Shown: in pieces, positions 45,086-55,489 of the stretch
Layout of the letters: each line of letters begins with the position of its first letter
Numbering within the stretch: the first letter of the stretch is position 1
NCBI GenBank assembly: GCA_023376005.1
Contig: CM042142.1
Coordinates: 49,833,969-49,897,968, forward strand
Origin: Doryteuthis pealeii
Taxonomy: Eukaryota; Mollusca; Cephalopoda; Myopsida; Loliginidae
Length of the DNA: 64,000 nucleotides
Reading direction: 5' to 3'
Notes under the pieces: generated by a model
The model's database searches: none
The model's input: the letters and a program-made list of their open reading frames with translations, nothing else
What the model was told of the DNA's origin: nothing
Made by a program: the position numbers and the translations under genes

Positions 45086-45349
45086 CACAGTCGACGCTGG
45101 GTAGCTGCTTCTAGTTTATTATCAAACTTCACAGCATTGAAACTGCAATGAAAAATAAAATTTGCAACAACTCTATATGTAAGCGTTCGATCCCTACCAA
45201 AGTTGTCAATGGTGTTTTTATCTTGTTATTAGTCATGTACATTTTAGTGTGCTTCTGTGACGTTCTTTCGGACGACCTGCGAAGGGCGAGGTTGACAATT
45301 TATCAATTAAGAACGGACGTCACGATACAGTTGCAAACCTGACTGTTGG

Positions 45350-45605
45350 ATTTTTCGTGTATGCTAGTTCCCGGCCTATATTTATAGACTAGGCGAGATC
45401 ATATGATCTATTCCTTAGCCAATCGCTGGCCATACTGCGTGGCTGATATATTACTTAAGCGCTGATTCTTTCTCAGTTTACTGGCAGGAATCGACGAAGG
45501 ACCTAGGAATCTCTACCTGAGAGGATTACCAAAGGAACCAAATCGGAGGATTCACTACCTAAAATCAACTGGCCAATTATGACCCTTAAAAACTTAACAC
45601 TGAAT
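45350..45605 (+). repeat. Dispersed sequence with TATTTATAGAC core, copy 1
   Basis: Shares with 51425-51735 the ordered motifs 'atttatagac', 'ggccaatc-ctggc', 'acttaa', 'taccaaagga', 'actggcca' and 'acccttaa-aac'. A TATA-like core followed by a conserved 200-bp body might be a solo LTR. I find no TG...CA ends, so this is a guess. Confidence 0.4.
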
Positions 45606-45634
45606 TTATTCAATTCTGATTTAAGGAGTGTGGG

Positions 45635-45765
45635 GGGGGGCGAGACGTAGTGCTGGACTGCGACATCGTAGTAAGCGAGTTCGAACTCCAATCACGCTAT
45701 TACGTCAACTTTTGAATTGATACCCTTGGGGAAGGTATTAATTTCCTCATTTCTCAGTTATAGGT
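45635..45765 (+). repeat. SINE-D copy
   Basis: A-box-like 'gagacgtagtgctggactg', B box gagttcgaactcc (about 45677), then 'acccttggggaaggtattaa', as in SINE-B bodies. Confidence 0.65.
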
Positions 45766-46199
45766 TAAATAGTACCATTACTGTTCTTCTGTAAGTATGA
45801 ATTTGTGTTACATAATTGTGTGGTGGCGTGGGTTGTTGACGGACCCTGAAGCGAGAATTCAAGGGGGCCAAGTGGAAAAATAACAGGTCCGTTGGTAACC
45901 TTGACCCCAAAGGCACGAATCTCGCACGTCACGTGATTTAGTTTAGATTTAAGTTTCAACCTGAGAATTGAAGCAGAGTAGACGTGCTCTGCTGAGGTTG
46001 GATCTCCCCGCGCGGAAGAACATGGGCAGAAATAAATCTTGATCAAGAAAATAAAAGTCTTGTGAGGTGATTAATTTGCATGACTAAAGAGTTAGCCCAG
46101 AAGAAGCCCTTAGTTAGAGACAGCAACAAGAAGACGACAAGATGACGACTATAGCAAGAACATAGCCGAAGCAGTAAAGCCGAAATGAAGAACAAGTCT
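45766..46199. other. Unassigned sequence
   Basis: No gene or repeat recognised; moderate GC content. Confidence 0.4.
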
Positions 46200-46200
46200 C

Positions 46201-46201
<1 letters not shown>

Positions 46202-46260
<59 letters not shown>
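46202..46260. repeat. (CT)n microsatellite
   Basis: About 29 CT units, then a short CTCA run and a T/C-rich tail to 46440. Confidence 0.96.
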
Positions 46261-46265
<5 letters not shown>

Positions 46266-46494
46266 ACTCACTCTCTTTTTTTCTTTCTTTCCGTCTTTTT
46301 ATCATTTCATTATGTTCGATTAAAACAGATTAGCGTTATTGCTTACGCGTGTTCATCCCCTTTACTCTCTTTCTGTCTTTCTTTCTTTCTTTCTTATTAT
46401 GCTTTTTCTGTGTAGTATGTCTTTTTTCTTCCCTTTCTTTATGATAAAAACGGAATGTTCCATACCCGATGATGTTGGGTATATATGGCTATAC

Positions 46495-46790
46495 AACATT
46501 TGACATTAAATAACCCACGAAGTTTGATATGCCATTAACTCTTTGCTTAACACATTTCTCCATTATTCCATTCAACTGGTTTTCTATTGCAAAAGGATCA
46601 AGTGCCAGTCTCAGGGTTGGTTCACTGACAAAACAAAAGGTGGCATGTTGATTTTTCAGTGTAAGCCGCTGCCAGTGGTTTTCGGTAGGATCATAGTGAT
46701 GGGAGAGCCGTTGTGAGCGATTTAAAGTAGGCAAAGACTTAAACAAAGTAACCAAGCCAAACAAAATCTCAATTCTGATTGAAGCTCTTT
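46495..46790 (-). repeat. Dispersed repeat related to 28.98-29.09 kb
   Basis: 'ataacccacgaagtttgata' is an R3-type head in reverse. 'gatgggagagccgttgtgag' to 'ttaaagtaggcaaag' is the complement of the segment at 29.02-29.06 kb. No coding content supported. Confidence 0.5.
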
Positions 46791-47008
46791 GAGATGTGAC
46801 TTACGATATTCCCGCTACAGTTTTAACCTATCGATATACGAAGACAAAAACTAGAACAACGAAACGTCATATCTTCGCTGAGCTGACACTTGAACTGATC
46901 GATGACCTGAGTTCAAATCCTGGACGAGGCTATTTGCGTGTCACTTCGCCCTATTGAGCATGACAAATGATTAAATCCTTTCATAAAGGATAGAGAGAGA
47001 GTGAGGAT

Positions 47009-47009
<1 letters not shown>

Positions 47010-47039
<30 letters not shown>

Positions 47040-47040
47040 G
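47010..47040. repeat. (GAAA)n microsatellite
   Basis: About seven GAAA units next to a GAGA run. Confidence 0.9.
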
Positions 47041-47067
47041 TGGTTTAATCAAGATTATCCTACTTGA

Positions 47068-47293
47068 TCGGTTTAGCTCAGTCACTAGAGTATCCGCCAC
47101 AGAACCACAATGGTCCGGGTTCGATACCGGCACTCACCACCTCAGCGCATAAATAGTACTGATTGGATCTGTGCGGTAAAGTAGGGAGCTAAGGTTAAGC
47201 GTGGCCCTTGATCTCAGATGCACAAAAACAACCCCCCAAGACTAGCGCTTGGGAAAAGGGGAGAGACTTCCTCGCTGTCCGTCTGATACCAAC
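47068..47293 (+). repeat. SINE-A copy
   Basis: A box tagctcagtcactagagt and B box gttcgataccg; body more diverged than in other copies ('ctaaggttaagcgtggccct'). Confidence 0.82.
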
Positions 47294-47435
47294 ATCGTTT
47301 TTACATTTTTACATATTGAACTAATAAGCAATAGCTCTTAAGTAAACATATCAAAAAGTTGTATTACTCAAATTATCACACCATGGTTAATCCAAGGGTC
47401 TCACAAGTTTTAATGTATATATTAATATTCATATT

Positions 47436-47590
47436 CCTTAATAGCATGACCGTTATTATCTTGCAACACCCTATGGTTTAAAATGGGACCGACCAAATCG
47501 TCCAATATAAAATGCAAAAATGTAAATCCTGATTATATGGTGTTGCTAAATCGCCGAATTCTTATTTATTTTGAGTGTCGTTACCTCAGC
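47436..47590 (+). repeat. R6 repeat, copy 1
   Basis: About 150 bp ('ttatcttgcaacaccctatg', 'gaccgaccaaatcgtcca', 'ctgattatatggtgttgct'), also at 61.30, 61.59 and 62.25 kb. Preceded by 'caatagctcttaagtaa', which recurs at 47780. No coding content. Confidence 0.65.
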
Positions 47591-48054
47591 TAGATAATGT
47601 ACCATTCAGTTTTTATCATAAAGAAAGAAAGGAAAGAAAAGGGACATGCTACACAGAAAAAAATATAATCAGAAATAATTAAATATAATAAAAAGATGAA
47701 AAGAAGGAAAGAACAAAAAAAAGAAAAGAGTGAGAGTGTTAAATCCAGATTATTATACGTTTTACATATTGAAGTATTTAGCAATAGCTCTTAAGTAAGC
47801 ATATCAAACGTTGTAATAATTGAATTATCAAACTGTGGTATATTCACAGGTCCTGTTAGTAGATATAATAACAAACAATTTCCTGAATGACATTAGAATG
47901 TAACTTTATGAAATGTTTTCTTATACAGACGTCAATAAATCTTGTCAAAATAAAGACATGTAATTTCTTAACAGAAAATCTAAACTAACTCAGATGTCAT
48001 CTTGATCTTAATGTCAATCTATTTAACTACCAAGAATATGCACCCTCCGGACGT
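47591..48054. other. AT-rich spacer with a Helitron-end-like motif
   Basis: 'atatgcaccctccgg' at 48037-48051 is the complement of the Helitron hairpin region, but the second stem half is changed and the CTAG is lost. No complete element is present. Confidence 0.45.
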
Positions 48055-48103
48055 ATATGGTTGGCGACCTTCCGTCTATTTTAGACGATGGCGTAGTGTC
48101 CAT
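48055..48103 (+). repeat. R7 fragment
   Basis: 'ggttggcgaccttccgtct' and 'gatggcgtagtgtccattttt' match the start of R7 in the palindrome arms. Confidence 0.6.
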
Positions 48104-48475
48104 TTTTTTCTTTTTTTCTTCTTTCTTTCTTTTTTTCTTTCTTTCTTCTTCTTCTTTCTTTCTTTCTTTCTTCTTCTTTTTCTTTTTCTACTTCTTCACT
48201 TTCTTCTACTTCTTCATCTTCTTTTTTCTTTGTTTCTTTCTTCTTGTTCATGTTCTTGTGCTTTCTTTCTTTCTTCTTCTTCTTCTTCTTCTTCTTCTTC
48301 TTCTTCTTTCTTTCTTCTTCTTTTTTCTTTCTTCTTTCTTTCTTCTTCTTCTTCTTCTTCTTCTTGCTTCATCTCATCTTCTTCTTCTTCTTCTTCTTCT
48401 TCTTCTTCTTCTTCTTCTTCAATTATTCCTCTTCTTCTTTCAATTCTTCTCTTTCTTCTTTTTCTTCTTCTTGTT
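48104..48475. repeat. Long (CTT)n/(CTTT)n polypyrimidine tract
   Basis: About 370 bp almost wholly C and T on the plus strand, directly 3' of the LINE on the minus strand, where it reads as (GAA)n. It may be an expanded LINE tail. Confidence 0.95.
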
Positions 48476-48481
48476 ACCATC

Positions 48482-48885
48482 TCATTCATACGTGAGTGGC
48501 TGAACAGACCGATCCTTGAATGGCAGTCTCTGGTGCAGTGGGTGCAAACAAAGGGTGATGCTTTCTGTAGGTGTTGGGGATGCTGTTGTTTCTCCTTTCT
48601 TTTAGCTCTCTTTTCTGGGGCAGCTTTTTTTCCTCTCTTTTTCACTTCTTTTTGTTCCTTGTTTGACGAGGAGGCGCCAGGTTGCACGTTCTTCTGCATA
48701 AGCCTCCCACGTGTCTATGTCTATGTGGCATGCATTCATGTCTCTCTTGTAGACATCTTTGAAGCGTAGGCGTGGTCTCCCTGCCGGTCGGGTACCTTTG
48801 ACTAGTTCACCATACAGTAGGTCTTTGGGGATGCGGCCTTTGTTCATCCTACTGACGTGACCAAGCCAGCCGGGCGTAAGTATAT
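48482..48885 (-). pseudogene. LINE reverse transcriptase 3' end with zinc finger (frameshifted)
   Basis: Minus-strand frames give, in order, WLGHVSRM, then KDLLYGEL and GRPRLRFKD. After a frameshift near 48670-48700 they give a C-terminal CTHCTRDCHSRIGL...H zinc knuckle. This is the usual end of an animal non-LTR retrotransposon polyprotein, and the same architecture as the 5.2-kb fragment but a clearly different sequence, so the two belong to different lineages. The catalytic core is missing. The frame runs on into the GAA tract without a clean stop. It is a 5'-truncated dead copy. Confidence 0.78.
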
Positions 48886-48935
48886 AAGTTTTAATGTAAT
48901 TAAATTTATTAAATTAGAAAGACTATAGAAATTAA

Positions 48936-49195
48936 GGTTATTTCCTATAACTCCAACCTAAACAAAGGGGAACCACTCTGAATCAATTTTTATCTGTTAA
49001 TTAATCTACCCATTATTTTCTCATTAAACTAACCCTAAACCCTAACCCTAACCCTAAACCCTAACTCTAACCCTAATCCTAACCCTAACCCTAACCTTCT
49101 TCTTTTTTCCAAGTAGATCAATAAATAAATAAATAATTTATCAGTCAATCAGAGTTGTTCCCCTTATTTTTAGGTAGGAGTTATAGGAAATAACT
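48936..49195. mobile_element. Foldback element FB-B with telomere-like core
   Basis: 260 bp. The left end is ggttatttcctataactcc and the right end, in reverse, is agttatttcctataactcc. Arms of about 80 bp ('aaggggaac-actctga') pair across a core of about twelve ccctaa/ccctaaa units (49032-49097). Flanks are exact 8-bp repeats gaaattaa (48928-48935 and 49196-49203). The arm sequence is unrelated to FB-A. No coding content. Confidence 0.9.
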
Positions 49196-49203
49196 GAAAT
49201 TAA

Positions 49204-50050
49204 ATAAGAACGCATATGAACATTATAAGATTACACTTACTTTAATTATATTTTAATTGTTTTCTGTATAAAATCATTCATAGGATTGATTTTAATACGT
49301 TGGAGAATAAAACAATAATATTAGAGATCACTTACACCAAGTAATTATTTATTAAACCCGGTTTTGTTCAACCCAGTATGCAAATTAACCACAGCATATA
49401 TGATGTAAACTTTTATTTCTTAGTGATATATAAGACATATTGCATGATTTTAAGCGCACTTATAACATGGGCTGTTTTGAGGCAAATCTAACTCCGATTT
49501 TCGTAGAGACCTTGTTAATAAATAAAACCCCGTTAATAAATAAGTATCAATGATTTTGACAATAGATTAAATACTCATTGATAAAGTTACGCAATTCCTG
49601 AGGGTATTGTCATGTAAGCAGTGACGTAGTTTCGGTTACGAAAATAAATCTCCATTATGATAAGATAATATAGGGAAATGAGAGAATACTTGTTTGTTAT
49701 ACGTTCTTTTCGGGATATGTACCAGGGTAATTCAAAAATAGAGAAAAGATTTTTTTTCAGAATTTTTTTGAAAAAAACATTTTCAATTTTGTTTCCATAA
49801 ACATAAACTCCTCGTCATTTCGTCGCAACATTCTAATATCAGCATCCATTTTTTTTTTAAATATATATGATCGGAGCACTATATGACGCTGCACGTTGGA
49901 TTGTTAATACGTTCAAACAATAAAAAACAAATAAAAAGAAACATTTTTGTGTTTGAATTTCGTCACATCATTTAAACAAAGCGTCCATTTTTACGCACGA
50001 TGTGACGCTGTACGTTCGAATATCAATACATTCAAACACTAAAAACAAAT
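49204..50050. other. AT-rich spacer before the Tc1-like element
   Basis: No gene. A duplicated motif occurs twice: 'gacgctgcacgttgga' with 'cgttcaaacaataaaaaaca'-type sequence near 49884-49927, and 'gacgctgtacgttcga' with 'cattcaaacactaaaaacaa' near 50002-50050. The element arrived inside or next to an older repeat. Confidence 0.5.
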
Positions 50051-50051
50051 A

Positions 50052-51365
50052 CATTCGTGAACAGAAAAAATGGGCCAAGATTGAAAGAAGGGAGAAAATA
50101 GATTTTTCGATATTTTTCAGGAATTTACTGAAATTTAACTGCAAATTCCTATTTTTCAGATCATTAATATTATAGTATATAATAATTTAGTGGTAAAAAT
50201 GAGTCCTAAAAAGGTAAGACCGCATCTGGGCGAGGATATGTAAAACCGAATTGCAGGATTAAGGCACTCTAATATGACGTACAAGCAGGTTTTCGGTATT
50301 CTAAAAAAAGAAAATGTGACATCTCTCTCTGCTGTGAAGCGAATTGGTCAAAGGTTCGAAATCGAAGGTTCAGTAAAAAGGAAACCTGGATCTGGTCGCC
50401 CTAGAGCATCCACTGTGAAGGACGACCACAGGCTTAAAATGACTGTTTTGAAGGACCGAAAGAAAACTTATGTTGACCATAGCAAACAATTCAAAACAGC
50501 GGATGGAAATTCCATTTCTAGAATGACAATATCTAGACGATTGAAGGAAATGGGATTTTCTTCAAAAAGCTGCGCAAAGAAGCCATTATTATCTAAAAGA
50601 ACATCAATGATAGAAAGACATTTGTCTCGTGTTATGGCAAGAAAGATACAGAATGGTTTAGGACTGTTTTCTGGTTCGATGAATCAAGATTTTGTCTTTT
50701 TAGTGATGCTCCCGAACGCTGCATTCGAAGATCCGCCAAGTTGCATAAAAACGACAGTGAAACACGGGAATGGAGGGATAATGGTATGTGGAACTTTTAA
50801 TGCCGCAGGAGTTGGGGAACTTATTAGATGTGAGGCGTCAATCAATGCAAAGGAATACATTCGAATATAAGAAACAGGAATGTTTCCAAGTATCCAGAAG
50901 CTGGGAGTATCCCATAACATTATTTTAACAAGATAATGCACCTGCACACACCGCTAAAGTCACTAAGAAATGGCTTGCTGATAATTCAATTGATTTGATG
51001 TTTTGGCCTGGCCAAATCCCCGATTTAAACCCAATCGAGAATATTTGGGCCATAATATCTCGTGCATTGGCTAGAAGAACTTTTTCGAACAAAGAAAAAC
51101 TGTGGGAAGCTCTGCAAAATGAATGGAATAGCATCCCCTCTTCACAGTGTTCCAAGTTGGTTGAGAGCATGGTTAAAAGAATTAATCTTTTAAAGAAATC
51201 AAAGGGGAAAGCGATTCCATACTAAGCATTTATTAAAGTAAATGTCTTTTTCTGTGTATATAAGACTCGTTTTTGTTTTTTGTTCAATTGTATTTTGTTT
51301 AATTTAGCTTTTTGTACAATAAAATGTATAATACTTGCTTGGCCCATTTATTTTGTTCACGAGTG
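50052..51365 (+). mobile_element. Tc1-like DNA transposon, full length
   Basis: 1314 bp. Terminal inverted repeats of about 28 bp: left cattcgtgaacagaaaaaat, then gggccaag; right end in reverse cactcgtgaacaaaataaat, then gggccaag. Both ends sit at TA (50050-50051 and 51366-51367), the standard Tc1/mariner target duplication. One transposase gene lies inside in the expected orientation and is broken (see 50199-51225). Confidence 0.93.
50199..51225 (+). pseudogene. Tc1-family transposase (DD34E), inactivated
   Basis: This encoded the cut-and-paste transposase of the surrounding element. The N-terminal part has the paired helix-turn-helix DNA-binding region with the linker motif GSGRPRAS. Catalytic landmarks are WFDESRF (first Asp, about 50670), QDNAPAHT (second Asp) and PDLNPIENIW (Glu). 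There are 34 residues between the second Asp and the Glu, the Tc1 signature. The coding sequence starts MSPKK at 50199 but has an in-frame TAA at 50241. It shifts frame near 50635, again near 50745, and once more near 50865 before the QDNAPAHT block. It cannot make an intact enzyme. The length fits a normal Tc1 protein of about 340 residues. Confidence 0.93.
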
Positions 51366-51424
51366 TACAGAAATACACAAATTACTACCTCCACACGTAC
51401 TCCCGTTGAGAATTTTTGCTTATA

Positions 51425-51760
51425 AGGTGTGTGTCAAAAGTCCACTCCTATTTATAGACTCGGTGATAACCATATCATCATACTCTTGGCCAATCACTGG
51501 CAGTACTCTGCTGTTAAAACAATACTTAAACTGGGCATACTGAGCATACTGTCCATAACTACGTTGACACTCGTGGACGACGGGCATAGGATTGGATCAC
51601 TGGACTTTTACCAATACGCTGGATAGGACTTATTCGCAGGATAGGACTTATACACTTACCAAAGGATTCCATAACTCAGGACTTACTTACTTAAGCCCTT
51701 TTCAACTGGCCAAGGATGGCATTTAAACCCTTAACAACTCCGAAGTCCTCTGAGGGTGAA
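51425..51760 (+). repeat. Dispersed sequence with TATTTATAGAC core, copy 2
   Basis: Partner of 45350-45605 ('cctatttatagactcgg', 'ttggccaatcactggcag', 'cttaccaaaggatt', 'caactggcca'). It contains a local duplication of 'ggataggacttat' (51622 and 51640). Confidence 0.45.
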
Positions 51761-51934
51761 ATTTTAATACCGAAATATTAAGAAAATATTTTTTAAATAA
51801 AATAAAATAAAATAAAAATACAGGTAAATGAACAACTTGCTCGTTACCATTTCTTCCGAATTGTGATAAGCCTTCGAAATCAATCTACAAACCAAATATA
51901 CACACAAACAAACTATAACATTCTTATTGAACCA

Positions 51935-52150
51935 TATTTTCCTTATGGTAAGCCCTCAACCCTTTTTGTCAGAAGGCGGTGGCTGAGGGTCTTAGTGTCC
52001 TGGGTATGATGTTAAACTGCATCTAATGGTGAAGTTCCAATACTGGAGGTCAGAGGAATATGGAATACCCCTTCATTTCCATTACTTTCAAGTGCACTCT
52101 GACCCGAAGTGGAAGTACCTGTTAGGGTCCCATTTATGGGTTAAAGAGAA
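51935..52150 (-). repeat. R3 copy, reverse
   Basis: 'ccttatggtaagccctcaac', 'ggctgagggtcttagtgtcc', 'gaagtggaagtacctgttag', ending at 'catttatgggttaaa'. Confidence 0.7.
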
Positions 52151-52324
52151 AAGACATAACTTAAAAAATGAGTTTAAAACTGTGTTAAAAAAATTTGAAT
52201 ACCATCTCTGAAATTTTAACCCCTTTCGAAAAACCCAAAGATATGTAAAAATTAAACATCAAGTGTCCTGTTTTTTTAAACCGTCACTGTAGCACAAAAG
52301 ATGAGGGTTCTTGTTTCTATGTTT

Positions 52325-53930
52325 GTCGGTTGGTTGGATTTTACGGCGTGCCAACACTTCTTGGGTTATTTTATGCCGAAAATATTTTGTTTTATTCATT
52401 CTTGATGGGTATTGAAAATTCTTCGTCTTTAAACTCAATTTAAAAAAAAATATTTGTAAAACTTTATTGCTATTTAACCCATAGGTGGAAATACCTGTTA
52501 GGGTCCCAGATACTACCACTCCGTGTCAGGGTGGATCTAGGAGGAATGGCGATGGAGGGGTACTTCACACTCCCTAGAGCTCCAGAACTGGAACTTCACC
52601 ATTAGATGCCATTTAACGTCATACCCATGACACTAAGACCCTCAGCTACCGCTTTCTAGCACATATATGATAAAAAGGATTGTCCATAAAGACAATAGGG
52701 TCGGGACAATCATAGAGATTACAAGGACTTGATGTGACCAGCCGATTGATTGGAGGAGGCCTCTTCCACCGCCCGTCAAGTCTAAGTAAAAACCAAAGTG
52801 GAGTGTTTCATGTCACGGACTGTTCATCCACCAAGATACCAACCGAATGATTGGAGGAGGCCTCTTCCACCGCCCGTCAAGTCTAAGTAAAAACCAAAGT
52901 GGAGTGTTTCATATCACGGACTGTTCTCCACCAAGATACCAGCCGAATGATTGGAGGAGGCTCTTCCACCGCCCGTCAAGTCTAAGTAAAAACCAAAGTG
53001 GAGTGTTTCATGTCACGGACTGTTCATCCACCAAGATACCAGCCGAATGATTGGAGGAGGCCTCTTCCACCGCCCGTCAAGTCTAAGTAAAAACCAAAGT
53101 GGAGTGTTTCATGTCACGGACTGTTCATCCACCAAGATACCAGCCGAATGATTGGAGGAGGCCTCTTCCACCGCCCGTCAAGTCTAAGTAAAAACCAAAG
53201 TGGAGTGTTTCATGTCACGGACCGTTCATCCACCAAGATACCAGCCGAATGATTGGAGGAGGCCTCTTCCACCGCCCGTCAAGTCTAAGTAAAAACCAAA
53301 GTGGAGTGTTTCATGTCACGGACTGTTCATCCACCAAGATACCAGCCGAATGATTGGAGGAGGCCTCTTCCACCGCCCGTCAAGTCTAAGTAAAAACCAA
53401 AGTGGAGTGTTTCATGTCACGGACTGTTCATCCACCAAGATACCAGCCAAATGATTGGAGGAGGCCTCTTCCACCGCCCGTCAAGTTTAAGTAAAAACCA
53501 AAGTGGAGTGTTTCATGTCACGGACTGTTCATCCACCAAGATACCAGCCGAATGATTGGAGGAGGCCTCTTCCACCGCCCGTCAAGTCTAAGTAAAAACC
53601 AAAGTGGAGTGTTTCATGTCACGGACCGTTCATCCACCAAGATACCAGCCGAATGATTGGAGGAGGCCTCTTCCACCGCCCGTCAAGTCTAAGTAAAAAC
53701 CAAAGTGGAGTGTTTCATGTCACGGACTGTTCATCCACCAAGATACCAGCCGAATGATTGGAGGAGGCCTCTTCCACCGCCCGTCAAGTCTAAGTAAAAA
53801 CCAAAGTGGAGTGTTTCATGTCACGGACTGTTCATCCACCAAGATTCCGTCCGTAAGCATCACGATGATCCCATTAGTGGGGTGCAGTCGATGTATACTA
53901 AAGCCCCAGTCGAGACGGCTGTTCTGTGTT
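52325..53930 (+). repeat. R3 copy with an expanded 101-bp array
   Basis: Normal R3 order from 'ggttggttggattttacgg' (52327) through 'aagaccctcagctaccgc' and 'gacaatagggtcgggacaat' to 52735. Then comes the 101-bp array (annotated separately), and then the normal R3 continuation 'aagattccgtccgtaagcat' and 'ggggtgcagtcgatgtatac'. The array is therefore an internal expansion of one R3 segment. Confidence 0.85.
52738..53854 (+). repeat. 11-copy tandem array, 101-bp unit (minisatellite)
   Basis: Units start near 52744, 52845, 52945, 53046, 53147, 53248, 53349, 53450, 53551, 53652 and 53753. The unit begins 'gattggaggaggcctcttcc' and ends 'tccaccaagataccagccga'. Units are nearly identical, with only single changes such as gaccgttc for gactgttc and tttaag for tctaag, so the expansion is recent. 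101 is not a multiple of 3 and the array has no continuous frame. Confidence 0.97.
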
Positions 53931-54205
53931 TGTTTCTTTCGAGTAAGAAAACGATTAATCATCACCGTTCTCATCCAGAGTGGCCCTGTCATCAGCTGAC
54001 CCCTGGGAGGTGTGGTCGTCTACGTTACCAGTTACCGTCGACAACGCTATACATTTTATTGTTATAAAAACAGCGTTTTACAGTCAAATATCGACTTTTG
54101 TTGGTTTGATTATTCAATAAATAAATGGAATAAAATTTTGTAGCCTACTACAAAATATCGTAGGCGACACATATAGACAATAATATAAAGAAAAAGAAAA
54201 CGTCA
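53931..54205. other. Unassigned sequence
   Basis: Nothing recognised. Confidence 0.4.
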
Positions 54206-54211
54206 TGAATG

Positions 54212-54555
<344 letters not shown>

Positions 54556-54751
54556 GGGAGAGAGAGAGAATGAGAGAGAGAGAGATAGACAGACAGACAG
54601 AGATATTTTTAAGCTAATACATTATTTACTCTACATATACATGTATTATATCACGTACATATATGATTTAATCAGTTTTATTTTTTAAACTACTTTCACG
54701 TATGCACGGGGCTCAATTTGAACAAAATGTGTCTAATTGGCTTAAAGCCGG

Positions 54752-54764
54752 CCACACACACACA

Positions 54765-54831
<67 letters not shown>

Positions 54832-54834
54832 CAA

Positions 54835-54886
<52 letters not shown>
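54752..54886. repeat. (CA)n/(TA)n compound microsatellite
   Basis: CA 54754-54799, TA 54800-54828, CA 54836-54851, TA 54852-54886. Confidence 0.97.
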
Positions 54887-54889
<3 letters not shown>

Positions 54890-54927
54890 GTTTTATGAAA
54901 GTTTCATTGTGTTGAATAGGGGGGGGA

Positions 54928-55110
54928 TAAAAAAAACAAAAAAACAAATTACTATACATTTAATGTTGAAAAATATTTTAAAAACTAAATTTAATTGAAA
55001 TTATACATTGCAATACTAACACAAACAACTGGCTCAATAATAGATTCAATAATTAATTTCAATGGTTAATTAAATGTATAGTAATTTTGGGTTTTTTGTT
55101 TATTTTTTTA
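54928..55110. repeat. Hairpin element beside (TA)n
   Basis: Arms share an exact 17-bp core (attactatacatttaat at 54948-54964; complement at 55069-55085), extended outward by A-rich and T-rich ends and inward by 'gttgaaa'. About 180 bp. MITE-like. Confidence 0.65.
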
Positions 55111-55261
55111 AGCAATACGTAATTAAAAACAACCTTAATCGCCTAAAACCGTAACCCAATTCGCAAAATGTTAATTCATAGACTGTAGTTAAACTGTCAT
55201 TGGATACCACCAAAAAAAACTTTCCGTTTTAATTTTCCGACCTAATTCCATCTTTTTCATA

Positions 55262-55263
<2 letters not shown>

Positions 55264-55312
<49 letters not shown>
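55264..55312. repeat. (TA)n microsatellite
   Basis: About 48 bp of TA. Confidence 0.95.
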
Positions 55313-55315
<3 letters not shown>

Positions 55316-55489
55316 GCAGCAAATAGGGACAACTATATTAATAAGAGGAATCATACTTTATTAATTAACTTTCGACCGGATCATTTTTTTTTAAACCAAA
55401 CATATGGTAATCAATTAAAAGTCAAAGGCAAAATATATTCATTAAAACAGGGGTAAAAATTGGAGAAAACTGGAGAGAGAAAAAACTAT

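Noticed and set aside
45148..45342. Small membrane-protein-like open frame (64 codons)
   Set aside because: It has one hydrophobic stretch but no splice signals, homology or neighbouring exon that I can recognise.
48037..48051. A third Helitron end
   Set aside because: Only one stem half and the sequence next to it match; the CTAG end and the rest of the element are absent.
48002..48769. 255-codon plus-strand open frame
   Set aside because: It runs through the CTT tract and antisense to the LINE remnant; the poly-Ser/Leu/Phe content is an artefact.
49032..49097. A true telomere or chromosome end
   Set aside because: Only about twelve degenerate units enclosed by inverted arms with an 8-bp target duplication; it is the core of a mobile element. 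The same applies to 16838, 19290, 25687 and 34004.
53000..53854. CRISPR array
   Set aside because: The 101-bp units are contiguous and nearly identical, with no variable spacers, and the DNA is eukaryotic.
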